Source of the DNA: JBGSWE01 sp049292975
GTDB taxonomy: Bacteria; Patescibacteriota; Saccharimonadia; Saccharimonadales; JACDBH01
Length of the DNA stretch: 26,602 bases
Direction of reading: 5' to 3'
Assembly (NCBI GenBank): GCA_049292975.1
Contig: JBATRZ010000056.1
Location: 1-26,602, forward strand
Position numbers and translations under genes: made by a program. Positions within the stretch are counted from its first letter, which is position 1; each line of letters opens with the position of its first letter. Shown piece by piece: positions 1-6,274 of the stretch. A model generated the notes under the pieces. The model ran no database searches. It was given only the letters and a program-made list of their open reading frames with translations, and was not told the origin of the DNA.

Positions 1-1
1 C

Positions 2-328
2 TTCTTCCAGAATCTAGGCTGGAATGTGGGCGATAATTATCTGGCTACGCGCGGCCGCATCTATCAAACGGGCACCGGCAGCCGCCTGGTATTTATCCTT
101 AACGGTGAAAAAGTAGACAGCATAACAAATCGTCTGATAGCCAGCGAAGACCGCCTGCTGGTGTCGTTTGGGCCTGAAAACACTGATTTCCAGGCGCAGT
201 TCGATGGTATCAGTAAGACGGCTGCCGAACTTAATCACACCCCAGATCCCGCCACTTGCGGCGGTCTAAACGGTACGGGCTACAATAATTTCGTTGGCCG
301 GCTCAAACGCGCGACGTTTTGGAACTAG
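2..328 (+). CDS. C-terminal part of an uncharacterised protein (5' end outside window)
   Basis: The frame is open from the window edge to a TAG stop, giving about 108 residues. A GTG at base 26 is an internal valine rather than a convincing start, because the frame continues upstream and there is no ribosome-binding site. The residues before it (FFQNLGWNVG) followed by a strand-like stretch and GSRLVFILNGEK recall the end of an uncharacterised family in Saccharibacteria and Actinobacteria that has an IHTHD/GxIHxES-type motif upstream; that motif would lie outside the window, so the match is only suggestive. One cysteine sits in a DPATCGG segment near the C-terminus. No membrane segment is visible. 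It is unlikely to be co-transcribed with the atp operon, which has its own promoter 70 bases downstream. Confidence 0.5.
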   Translation, partial: FFQNLGWNVGDNYLATRGRIYQTGTGSRLVFILNGEKVDSITNRLIASEDRLLVSFGPENTDFQAQFDGISKTAAELNHTPDPATCGGLNGTGYNNFVGRLKRATFWN

Positions 329-372
329 GCGTAACCTAGGAAAACCGCCTGCCGGTGTTTGCAGTATTAGTC

Positions 373-402
373 TTGTGCAGACCCGTTCATATCTGTTATG
401 AT
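373..402 (+). promoter_or_regulatory. Promoter of the atp operon (leaderless)
   Basis: A -35-like TTGTGC (373-378), an 18-base spacer and TATGAT (397-402) preceded by TGT (394-396) form an extended -10 promoter. Transcription would start about base 409, next to the ATG at 411, so the first atp transcript would have essentially no leader. No Shine-Dalgarno sequence precedes that ATG, which fits. Confidence 0.6.
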
Positions 403-410
403 GACTCTAA

Positions 411-755
411 ATGGGTAAAGCCGCCGCGCGTAAAAAAACGACGACTTCAGCCGATGATCCTGCACTGGATTATCTGCCGGTGTTTGATGCCCGCCAGATG
501 CTGCTAGGCAATTTAATCAGCATGGGCTGGCGTCTTTTACTGACGGTGCTTATTCCGATTTTTATTGGGGTTCAACTGGACCGCAAATTCGATACGTCGC
601 CCTCGCTCACGCTGGCAGCGTTTTTCATAGCCATCTTCGCTTCAGGCACGCTTATTTATAAGACCTATAACGAGCTGAACCTGCAGGCTGCAAAGGAAGA
701 GGCGGATAAAGCCAGGAAAACCAACAAAAAAGTAAAGAGGAGCAAGAATGCTTAA
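411..755 (+). CDS. atpI: AtpI/AtpZ-like ATP synthase assembly protein
   Basis: A 114-residue protein with a basic N-terminus, two membrane helices (about residues 31-50 and 62-82) and a charged lysine-rich C-terminal tail. The sequence between the helices, IGVQLDRKFDTSP, matches the G-x-x-LDR-x-x-x-T-x-P signature of the AtpZ/AtpI family (PF09527). Family members help assemble the c-ring and have been linked to Mg2+/Ca2+ transport. It is the first gene of the operon and its stop overlaps the atpB start by eight bases, which implies translational coupling. The ATG at 411 is supported by the promoter ending at 402. Confidence 0.85.
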   Translation: MGKAAARKKTTTSADDPALDYLPVFDARQMLLGNLISMGWRLLLTVLIPIFIGVQLDRKFDTSPSLTLAAFFIAIFASGTLIYKTYNELNLQAAKEEADKARKTNKKVKRSKNA

Positions 756-1572
756 TTTGTTTGCCGCGTCAGACAGCAGCGGCCCGGCTATCCACATTAC
801 CCCCGGCGAGGTCTTTACCATCGGTAACTTTAGCATCAGCAACTCGATGTTTTATGGCGCTATCAGCTCGGTTTTGATTATCATACTCTTTACCATCATC
901 GCCCGCCGCATGACCGTGCGGCCAAAACGCGGCTTCACGCAGTTTGTTGAGATAGGCGCTGAATTTATCATCAGTACCATCCAGAACTCGATGGGTTCAC
1001 GGGCGAAGGCAATTAAATACGCGCCGTATTTTGTTACGGCATTCTTTTTTGTCATGCTCAGTAACTGGCTAGGCCTGCTGCCCGGCGTCGGTGAAGCTGT
1101 CACTCTTGGTAATACCCCTGCCCTGCGGCCGTTTACGGCAGACCTGAACGGTACGCTTGCTGCTGCAACCGTGATGATGCTGCTGGTGCAGGTCTTTGCC
1201 GTCCGCGAGTCCGGACTAAAACGCCATGTGCGCCACTATTTTGCCGGCAGCCTGAAGAACCCGGCTACCTACCTGCTGGGATTGTTCGAGCTTTTCTCGG
1301 AGCTGACCCGTATCTTTAGCCTGGCGCTGCGCTTGTTCCTGAACGTTGCTATCGGCGAAATCATCATCGCTATCTTCACCTACCTGGGCAGCTTTGCCGC
1401 CCCTATTACCGCCCTGCCGTTCATCATCCTTGAGCTGTTCGTGGGCGCGCTGCAGGCCTATATCTTCACTATGCTTCTCATAATGTACCTTAGCTCGGCA
1501 ATCGCACATGATCATGCCGCCGAAGAGGCACACGATCACGAGATGAAGAAGCTGGAGACCGCGCATGCGTAA
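748..1572 (+). CDS. atpB: ATP synthase Fo subunit a
   Basis: A 274-residue polytopic membrane protein forming the stator side of the proton channel. The essential arginine is R195 in SLALRLFLN, followed by VAIGE, and the last helix carries E229 and Q236 (ELFVGALQAYIF), at the positions of the other proton-path polar residues. The usual RLFGN reads RLFLN here, a bulky substitution beside the essential arginine. The C-terminus is histidine-rich (HDHAAEEAHDHE). GGAG precedes the ATG, which lies inside the end of atpI. The stop is overlapped by the ATG at 1565 of a short gap reading frame. Confidence 0.97.
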   Translation: MLNLFAASDSSGPAIHITPGEVFTIGNFSISNSMFYGAISSVLIIILFTIIARRMTVRPKRGFTQFVEIGAEFIISTIQNSMGSRAKAIKYAPYFVTAFFFVMLSNWLGLLPGVGEAVTLGNTPALRPFTADLNGTLAAATVMMLLVQVFAVRESGLKRHVRHYFAGSLKNPATYLLGLFELFSELTRIFSLALRLFLNVAIGEIIIAIFTYLGSFAAPITALPFIILELFVGALQAYIFTMLLIMYLSSAIAHDHAAEEAHDHEMKKLETAHA

Positions 1573-1699
1573 ACCAGCCCAGACATCTGTCAAATATTTC
1601 ACGTACTACGCAGTACGGGATGAAAATCCCGGACGAGAACGGGTCCCCGCGGAACCCGTTCCGCAGGGTAAAGGAGCGGAGCGTATATGTAATACGTGA
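1565..1699 (+). other. Short open frame in the atpB-atpE gap (44 aa)
   Basis: An ATG inside the last codons of atpB (atpB stop 1570-1572) opens a 44-codon frame ending in TGA at 1697-1699. A second frame starts with GTG at 1696, overlapping that stop, and runs to TAA at 1753-1755, 27 bases before atpE. The frame crosses a strongly palindromic stretch. The peptide is basic and proline-rich with no recognisable domain. I list it because the same arrangement recurs in the other atp gaps; it may be a ribosome path rather than a functional protein. Confidence 0.3.
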
Positions 1700-1749
1700 G
1701 CACCGCGCACCGTGATTTTTGCCCGATATGTGCAAACGCGGGATATTTG
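1591..1749. repeat. GC-rich nested palindrome between atpB and atpE
   Basis: Nested inverted pairs: CAAATAT 1591-1597 with ATATTTG 1743-1749; CACGTA 1600-1605 with TACGTG 1693-1698; AACGGGT 1638-1644 with ACCCGTT 1654-1660. Inside lies a six-pair hairpin at 1616-1631 (CGGGAT, GAAA loop, ATCCCG), that is, a GNRA tetraloop. As RNA this would form a large branched structure. Short words are shared with the elements near 2600 and 22440. Confidence 0.55.
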
Positions 1750-1755
1750 AACTAA
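1696..1755 (+). other. Second short frame in the atpB-atpE gap (19 aa, GTG start)
   Basis: GTG at 1696-1698 overlaps the TGA of the preceding short frame, and the frame stays open for 19 codons to TAA 1753-1755. The peptide contains a CPIC cysteine pair. There is no ribosome-binding site of its own, so translation would require re-initiation after the first frame. Coding value is doubtful. Confidence 0.2.
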
Positions 1756-1782
1756 CAATAACGAGTAAACTCAGGAGTAAAA

Positions 1783-1989
1783 ATGGATACAGAAGTACTA
1801 GCTAAGGGCATCATGATGGGCTTTGGTATGTTAGGGCCGGCAATTGGTATCGGCTTGATTGGCTCAGCCTTCATGAACGCCGTAGGACGCAACCCGGAAG
1901 CCGCCAAATATTTTGGCCAGGTGTTTGTGGTTATCGCGATTGTAGAATTAATGGCTCTGCTTGTCTTTGCCTCTTTGTTTATTATCTAG
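1783..1989 (+). CDS. atpE: ATP synthase Fo subunit c
   Basis: A 68-residue two-helix hairpin protein that forms the rotor ring. Helix 1 has the small-residue packing stretch GPAIGIGLIG, the loop has the conserved R-N-P (VGRNPEA) and helix 2 carries the ion-binding carboxylate E55 (AIVELMALL). The Na+ signature (a glutamine in helix 1 and a Ser/Thr right after the carboxylate) is absent, so proton coupling is the better inference. CAGGAG about nine bases before the ATG is a good ribosome-binding site, as expected for the subunit needed in most copies. Confidence 0.97.
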   Translation: MDTEVLAKGIMMGFGMLGPAIGIGLIGSAFMNAVGRNPEAAKYFGQVFVVIAIVELMALLVFASLFII

Positions 1990-2021
1990 GCAACGCTTTA
2001 AGAATGGAGAAATTGTAGATA

Positions 2022-2567
2022 ATGTTACCAACTTATTTTGCAGCAGCAGAAGCAGCAGCAGATCATGCCGGGGAGAGCGGCATCCTGGGCTTTAGCCTGC
2101 AGGCGTTCCTGATCCAGATCGTTACTTTCATACTGGTGTTCTTTTTACTTAAGAAATTTGCCTTTTCCCGGATAGTCGCAATGCTGGATAAGCGCCATGA
2201 GGTTATCGAAGCCGGGGTGCGTCATGGTATGGAGATGGAAAAAGAGCGCGCCAATCTAGAGAAAGAAATCGCTAAGATAGTGCGCGAAGCCCGGCACGAT
2301 GCCGATGAGATTATCGGCACCGCCAACAAAGAAGCCCGCGAACTCGTACGTGAGGCCGAGAAGAGCGCGCACAAGAAGACCGAGGTCATGCTGGCCGATG
2401 CCGAAGCACGAATCAATGAGGAATCCGAGCAGGCCCGCCGCAAACTCGAGCGCGAAATTGTTGGTCTGGTATCCGAAGCCACAGAAGCCGTGGTAGAAGA
2501 AAAGGTAGATGCCAAGAAAGACGCCGAGCTGATTGATAAGGCTATAAAGGGCAAGCGTAATAAATAA
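2022..2567 (+). CDS. atpF: ATP synthase Fo subunit b
   Basis: A 181-residue peripheral-stalk protein. One N-terminal membrane helix (about residues 27-46, IQIVTFILVFFLLKK) is followed by the conserved LDKRHEVIE turn and a long charged coiled coil rich in Glu, Lys and Ala, ending in a basic tail. The length is slightly above the usual 155-165 residues. GGAG lies 12 bases before the ATG, a longer spacing than normal. Its TAA stop shares a base with the ATG of a 51-codon frame (TAATG) that spans the gap to atpH. Confidence 0.95.
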   Translation: MLPTYFAAAEAAADHAGESGILGFSLQAFLIQIVTFILVFFLLKKFAFSRIVAMLDKRHEVIEAGVRHGMEMEKERANLEKEIAKIVREARHDADEIIGTANKEARELVREAEKSAHKKTEVMLADAEARINEESEQARRKLEREIVGLVSEATEAVVEEKVDAKKDAELIDKAIKGKRNK

Positions 2568-2722
2568 TGACCACGAATCCCGCGATTTGCCCATACCGGA
2601 CTTGCCGTCTTACGGTACGCGCCAGCAGCATTGAAAATCAGCTGGCTTACGTTCCGTATCATCGCATCCAATCTGGTCTAAGCATGGAATCCGCGGCGTG
2701 CACGGCAGGAGCAAGGCCATGA
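2567..2722 (+). CDS. Gap-spanning short ORF between atpF and atpH (51 aa)
   Basis: The frame begins at an ATG overlapping the atpF stop (TAATG) and ends in a TGA overlapping the atpH ATG (ATGA), staying open for 51 codons across a large palindrome. The predicted peptide has four cysteines and several arginines and resembles nothing I know. No Shine-Dalgarno site precedes it, so translation would depend on ribosomes re-initiating after atpF. Exact junctions at both ends make a translational relay the attractive reading. Whether the peptide itself is functional cannot be told. Confidence 0.35.
   Translation: MTTNPAICPYRTCRLTVRASSIENQLAYVPYHRIQSGLSMESAACTAGARP
2577..2697. repeat. Imperfect palindrome between atpF and atpH
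   Basis: Central hairpin GCCAGC 2621-2626 with GCTGGC 2641-2646; next pair TACGG 2611-2615 with CCGTA 2654-2658; outer weaker pairing of ACCGGACTTG (2595-2604) with CCAATCTGGT (2668-2677). Outermost CCGCG-ATT and ATTCCGCGG-like segments also mirror each other. The word CGGTACGC recurs at 22421 and TGGAATCCGC at 22493, in the palindromic leader of the NADH dehydrogenase gene. Confidence 0.5.
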
Positions 2723-3126
2723 GCCGCGTAACCCGCAAGGAACTGGTCGAAGTAATCGGTGAGCAAACGCTGCAAGTCTCTGGCAATACCAAACAGCTGG
2801 TTGATAACATCGCCGCTTATTTGGCTACCGGGCACCGCAGTATTGACCTTGGTTCTTTGACACGCGACATTATGCAGTATCGCCTGGAACGGGGTTATGT
2901 GGAAGCGGTAGCCGTGGCTGCCCATCCGCTCAGCCCTACCGTTATGACGGATATCGAAGAGCTCCTTAAGGAGCATTTCCCGGGCAGCAAGAGTATAAAG
3001 GTGGACCAGCGTATCGACGAGTCGCTGGTTGGCGGTATCCGTATCGAACTGCCTAGAGAAAATCTGGACTTATCAATAAAAACTAAATTGAATCTGTTTA
3101 AGCAGCTGGTCGCAGACGGGAACTGA
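2719..3126 (+). CDS. atpH: ATP synthase F1 subunit delta (short form)
   Basis: A 135-residue protein from the ATG at 2719, chosen because AGGAG lies seven bases upstream; an upstream GTG at 2698 has no such site. The C-terminal half carries the delta signature (VDQRIDESLVGGIRIEL followed by a hydrophobic and basic end), which binds subunit b. Usual delta subunits have about 175-180 residues, so the N-terminal helical domain that caps the F1 head is shortened. Position between atpF and atpA supports the call. The stop is followed immediately by the ATG of a 50-codon gap frame. Confidence 0.85.
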   Translation: MSRVTRKELVEVIGEQTLQVSGNTKQLVDNIAAYLATGHRSIDLGSLTRDIMQYRLERGYVEAVAVAAHPLSPTVMTDIEELLKEHFPGSKSIKVDQRIDESLVGGIRIELPRENLDLSIKTKLNLFKQLVADGN

Positions 3127-3279
3127 ATGAGAAATTTCACAATCACCAGTTCACATTTCACATTAATTTTACATTTTTCAAATAACAACTTCACTGCGGA
3201 GCAATGTGAAATGCTAAATGCTAATTTTATGGAAAATGTAAATTGTAAATTGACAAATTCTTCCAAAGGAGGTTGCTAG
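3127..3279 (+). CDS. Gap-spanning short ORF between atpH and atpA (50 aa)
   Basis: The ATG follows the atpH TGA with no gap and the TAG directly abuts the atpA ATG at 3280, so this 50-codon frame fills the whole interval. It reads through an AT-rich heptad-repeat palindrome, and the peptide is correspondingly low in complexity (Asn, Phe, Thr rich) with three cysteines. The strong atpA ribosome-binding site AAAGGAGG (3265-3272) lies inside it. It has no clear ribosome-binding site of its own. I read it as a translational bridge; a functional peptide is less likely. Confidence 0.35.
   Translation: MRNFTITSSHFTLILHFSNNNFTAEQCEMLNANFMENVNCKLTNSSKGGC
3140..3252. repeat. AT-rich inverted repeat with 7-nt periodicity (atpH-atpA gap)
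   Basis: Two 40-base arms (3140-3179 and 3213-3252) are inverted copies matching at roughly two thirds of positions, around a 33-base loop. Both arms are built of seven-base steps, for example TTTCACA/GTTCACA-like units on the left and AAATGCT, AAATGCT, AAATTGT, AAATTGA on the right. Base composition is far more AT-rich than the neighbouring genes. Confidence 0.65.
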
Positions 3280-4836
3280 ATGGCAATAAAAGATGATATA
3301 AGCGTAGCCGATTTATCGGCAGATATCCGGGCGGCGATAGCCGGGCTGAAGAAGCGCCCCGAGATAGAAGAGACCGGTATTGTAACCCGCGTTGGAGACG
3401 GTGTGGTCTGGATTTACGGCCTGACTAGCGTAGGTTATAACGAGATGGTCGAGCTGGAGGCAGTTGGCGGCGGCATCATCACCGCCTTTGCCTTTAACCT
3501 GGGATCCGAAGAAATCGGTGCCGTACTGCTGGGTGAAGATGTGCAGGTCAAAGCCGGCGCCAAGGCGCACCGCACAGGTAAAATCGTAGAAGTGCCTATC
3601 GGTCCCGAGCTGGTTGGCCGTGTTGTAGACCCCTTGGGCCGCCCGCTTGACGGCAAGGGCGCCATTAAGACCGCCAAGACTGCCCCAGCCGAGCGCATCG
3701 CCCCTGGCGTACTGGCCCGCAAAAGTGTGCATGAACCGCTGATGACCGGCATTATTGCCATCGACGCCATGGTGCCGATCGGCCGCGGCCAGCGCGAACT
3801 GATCATCGGCGACCGCCAGACCGGCAAGACCGCCGTAGCGCTGGACACCATGATCAACCAGCATAAACAAAACACCGGTGTCGTGAACATCTATGTCGCT
3901 ATCGGCCAAAAGATGAGCAAGATTGCCCGCCTGGTAGAGCGCCTAAAGCGCGAAGGCGTCATGGAGCAGACTATCGTGGTTGCAACCTCGGCTGCTGATC
4001 CTGCAAGCTTGCAATACCTGGCTCCGTACGCCGGCGCTACCATGGGCGAATACTTCCGCGATAACAAGCAGCACGCTCTGATAATCTATGACGACCTGAC
4101 CAAGCACGCCGCCGCCTACCGCCAGATGTCCCTGCTGTTGCGCCGCCCGCCGGGCCGCGAAGCCTACCCGGGCGATGTTTTCTACCTGCACTCCCGCTTA
4201 CTGGAACGCGCCGCCAAATTATCTGATGATTTGGGCGCAGGCTCACTGACTGCCCTGCCCATCATCGAGACCCAGGCCGGCGATATCTCGGCCTATATCC
4301 CAACCAACGTTATTTCCATCACTGACGGCCAGATATTTATGGAAACTAACCTGTTCTACCAGGGTATCCGCCCGGCTGTGTCGGTGGGCTTGTCTGTGTC
4401 ACGCGTGGGCGGCAGCGCCCAGACCAAGGCTGTCAAATCCGTTGCCAAATCGCTGCGCGTGGATCTGGCGCAGTTCCGCGAACTTGCCAGCTTCTCGCAA
4501 TTCTCGACCGATCTGGATGCCGATACCAAGCAGCGTATCGAGCGCGGCCAGCGCCTGACCGAGCTGCTCAAACAACCGCAGTACACCCCGTACAGCACCT
4601 GGCAGATGTATGCCATACTGCAAGCAGCCACCGAAGGCGCCTTTGATAAAGTAGATGTTGCTAAAATCAAGAATGCCGAAGGTGCCTTGCTGAGGGAGCT
4701 GAAGAGCAAACATGCCAAGCTGGTCGATCATATCGATGGAGGTTCGGAACCGGATGATAAAGACAAGGAAACCATCCTGAAACTGGCACAGCACGTTGCC
4801 GGCAGTTACAAACCGGTGGATAAAGAAGTCAAGTAA
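3280..4836 (+). CDS. atpA: ATP synthase F1 subunit alpha
   Basis: A 518-residue non-catalytic nucleotide-binding subunit of the F1 hexamer. Visible motifs: Walker A GDRQTGKT (177-184), Walker B LIIYDD (267-272), and the alpha signature SVSRVGGSAQ with the arginine finger R375 that completes the catalytic site on beta. Length and motif positions are normal. The start is fixed by AAAGGAGG seven bases before the ATG. Its TAA overlaps the ATG of a 28-codon frame leading into atpG. Confidence 0.98.
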   Translation: MAIKDDISVADLSADIRAAIAGLKKRPEIEETGIVTRVGDGVVWIYGLTSVGYNEMVELEAVGGGIITAFAFNLGSEEIGAVLLGEDVQVKAGAKAHRTGKIVEVPIGPELVGRVVDPLGRPLDGKGAIKTAKTAPAERIAPGVLARKSVHEPLMTGIIAIDAMVPIGRGQRELIIGDRQTGKTAVALDTMINQHKQNTGVVNIYVAIGQKMSKIARLVERLKREGVMEQTIVVATSAADPASLQYLAPYAGATMGEYFRDNKQHALIIYDDLTKHAAAYRQMSLLLRRPPGREAYPGDVFYLHSRLLERAAKLSDDLGAGSLTALPIIETQAGDISAYIPTNVISITDGQIFMETNLFYQGIRPAVSVGLSVSRVGGSAQTKAVKSVAKSLRVDLAQFRELASFSQFSTDLDADTKQRIERGQRLTELLKQPQYTPYSTWQMYAILQAATEGAFDKVDVAKIKNAEGALLRELKSKHAKLVDHIDGGSEPDDKDKETILKLAQHVAGSYKPVDKEVK

Positions 4837-4841
4837 TGTTT

Positions 4842-4876
4842 AAGAAATATGAAATAAGATATATGAAAGATGGGAT
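4842..4876. repeat. Single array of 7-nt repeats (atpA-atpG gap)
   Basis: Five consecutive seven-base units with consensus close to ATGAAAT: AAGAAAT, ATGAAAT, AAGATAT, ATGAAAG, ATGGGAT. It resembles one arm of the heptad palindromes at 3140-3252 and 6161-6258, with no clear matching arm here. Confidence 0.5.
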
Positions 4877-4882
4877 AGCTGC

Positions 4883-4910
4883 GCCTCTCCATACTCCTGA
4901 AGCCGGAGGC
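4883..4910 (+). promoter_or_regulatory. Hairpin overlapping the atpG ribosome-binding site
   Basis: The atpG ribosome-binding site GGAGG (4905-4909), five bases before the GTG start, can pair upstream in two ways: CTCC 4894-4897 with GGAG 4905-4908, or GCCTC 4883-4887 with GAGGC 4906-4910. Ribosomes translating the 28-codon frame would open this structure, which would couple atpG to atpA translation. Confidence 0.4.
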
Positions 4911-4914
4911 TGCC

Positions 4915-5796
4915 GTGGCTAGTACACAGCAATTAAAGCGCCGTATCGGCAGTGTCAAGAACACTAAGCAGATTACTAAAGCTATGGAACTGGTTGCAGC
5001 CAGCAAGATGCGCAAAGCCACCGAGTCTGCCCACCGCGGCCGGGCTTACCGCGAAGCGGCGCACGAAATGCTGGCCAGGCTGAACATGGTCACCGAGATT
5101 AACGATCATCCGCTGTATCAGGAGCGGCCGGTGCGTAACCGCCTGTATATAGCGATTACCTCGGATCGCGGCTTGGCGGGTGCGTATAACGCTAATATTA
5201 TCCGGATGCTAACCCGTGCCGTAGGCGATGACCGCAAGGCTGGTATCAAGAGCCAGGTGATTATTATCGGCAAACGCGGCGGCCAATACTTACGGCGGAT
5301 CGAGCAGCTGGATATTATTGCCGCTTACTCAGATATGGGCGACCAGCCTTCGGCTAACAGTATCCGGCCCATATTAAAAACTATTATCGAATCATACACC
5401 GCCGCTCAAACAGACGAGGTCTGCGTACTGTACACCAAGCACAAATCCAACATTACCCAAGTTGCCGATAACCTGACCATCCTGCCGGCTATTTATGAAG
5501 CATATGACTCAGACAAAGATTTGCCGGACCTGAATAACGTTACTTTCGAACCATCGCCCCAGGAAGTGCTTGAGAACGTAACTGAGCGTCTGCTGGAGGT
5601 ACAGATATGGCAGGCCTTGCTGGAGTCAATCGCCTCGGAGCACAGTATGCGCATGCTGAGCATGAAGAATGCCACCGATAATGCCACCGATATCATCGCC
5701 GACCTGACACTAGAGTTCAACACGGCGCGCCAGGCCAAAATTACCCAGGAACTAGCCGAAATAACCGGCGGTGCAGAGGCTATGAAGGATGAGTAG
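4915..5796 (+). CDS. atpG: ATP synthase F1 subunit gamma
   Basis: A 293-residue central rotor shaft with a GTG start supported by GGAGG five bases upstream. The N-terminal helix carries the family signature (RRIGSVKNTKQITKAMELVA) and the C-terminal helix ends with the conserved ASEHSMRMLSMKNATDNA region, so both coiled-coil halves that enter the alpha-beta hexamer are present. Length is normal. Its end overlaps an ATG (5789) that opens an 11-codon frame reaching the next gene. Confidence 0.97.
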   Translation: MASTQQLKRRIGSVKNTKQITKAMELVAASKMRKATESAHRGRAYREAAHEMLARLNMVTEINDHPLYQERPVRNRLYIAITSDRGLAGAYNANIIRMLTRAVGDDRKAGIKSQVIIIGKRGGQYLRRIEQLDIIAAYSDMGDQPSANSIRPILKTIIESYTAAQTDEVCVLYTKHKSNITQVADNLTILPAIYEAYDSDKDLPDLNNVTFEPSPQEVLENVTERLLEVQIWQALLESIASEHSMRMLSMKNATDNATDIIADLTLEFNTARQAKITQELAEITGGAEAMKDE

Positions 5797-5824
5797 CCAG
5801 CGCCGTCATTCAGGGATAAGCTAA
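5789..5824 (+). other. Gap-spanning mini-ORF after atpG (11 aa)
   Basis: The ATG lies within the last codons of atpG and the frame ends in TAA at 5822-5824, one base before the ATG of the next gene (5826). On its own it would be negligible; it is noted because every gap in this part of the operon has such a bridging frame. Confidence 0.2.
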
Positions 5825-5825
5825 T

Positions 5826-6122
5826 ATGGCCGGAACCAAAGATTCGCTGCCGCATGAAGCTACCGTAGTTTACCGGGTAGATAAAGAAATGGCTACCAAC
5901 CGGAGCATCCAAAGATACTTAGAGGAACTTGCGCCAGAAGAAGCAAAGCGCTTCAGGGAATTCATGCACCACATTGGCTACATCATGTTCATGGACGGGG
6001 CCGGCAGGCCTATTGCGCAAGAGAACCTGCAGGTCGGGCATCAAGCTGTTGTCCTAAACCATGAGACGGATTTGTTTTTGCAGGGTGCGGCAGCATTGTC
6101 AGATTATTTAGACGAAGAATGA
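5826..6122 (+). CDS. Orphan 98-aa protein inside the atp operon
   Basis: I do not recognise this protein. It is a soluble 98-residue product without signal peptide or membrane helices, mixed alpha and beta by eye, with a charged helix (SIQRYLEELAPEEAKRFREF) followed by a Met-Phe-rich stretch and an acidic C-terminus. It lies between atpG and atpD, which are normally adjacent, and is in phase with operon translation (one-base gap from the preceding mini-frame, AGGGA about nine bases upstream). The location suggests a lineage-specific role in ATP synthase assembly or regulation, but nothing in the sequence proves it. Confidence 0.7.
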   Translation: MAGTKDSLPHEATVVYRVDKEMATNRSIQRYLEELAPEEAKRFREFMHHIGYIMFMDGAGRPIAQENLQVGHQAVVLNHETDLFLQGAAALSDYLDEE

Positions 6123-6133
6123 AAGGAGCAGAT

Positions 6134-6274
6134 ATGGCCACAGCAGAAGAAGTAATTATGAAGAATGAGATAGCAAGTATGAAAAACGGCAAAGACGGGA
6201 TTGGCACACTATTTGCGGCTGTCCATATTATAAATTCCAAATACCATATTTCTAACAACGGAGGAAACCAATGA
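6134..6274 (+). CDS. Small ORF upstream of and overlapping atpD (46 aa)
   Basis: AAGGAG (6123-6128) stands five bases before the ATG, a better ribosome-binding site than several true genes here have. The frame runs 46 codons and its TGA overlaps the atpD ATG (ATGA junction). The second half of the peptide is encoded by an AT-rich heptad-repeat stretch. It could be a real small protein, or the start of a former gene extended through inserted repeats, and in either case it would feed ribosomes to atpD. No domain is recognised. Confidence 0.5.
   Translation: MATAEEVIMKNEIASMKNGKDGIGTLFAAVHIINSKYHISNNGGNQ
6161..6258. repeat. Heptad-periodic repeat arms in the gap before atpD
   Basis: The left part (about 6161-6185) has units such as ATGAAGA, ATGAGAT and ATGAAAA. 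The right part (about 6225-6255) has CATATTA, TAAATTC, CAAATAC, CATATTT. Read on the opposite strand the right part resembles the left, so this is a decayed inverted heptad repeat of the kind seen at 3140-3252. Confidence 0.45.

Larger units (their letters stand above)
4836..4922 (+). other. Gap-spanning short ORF between atpA and atpG (28 aa)
   Basis: The ATG overlaps the atpA stop (TAATG) and the frame stays open for 28 codons to TAG at 4920-4922, five bases beyond the GTG start of atpG (4915-4917). Terminating ribosomes would therefore stop within reach of the atpG start. The first half encodes a heptad-repeat stretch (4842-4876). No separate ribosome-binding site is visible. Confidence 0.3.

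Noticed and set aside
325..356. Small inverted repeats (CTAGG/CCTAG and ACCG/CGGT) after the first partial gene, as a terminator
   Set aside because: Stems of four to five pairs and no T-run; not enough to call a terminator.
1216..1735. Minus-strand open frames across atpB and the atpB-atpE gap
   Set aside because: Antisense to atpB, arginine/glutamine-rich shadow translations without start signals.
3131..3265. Heptad repeats considered as a CRISPR array
   Set aside because: Units are seven bases without spacers, and no cas gene is present.
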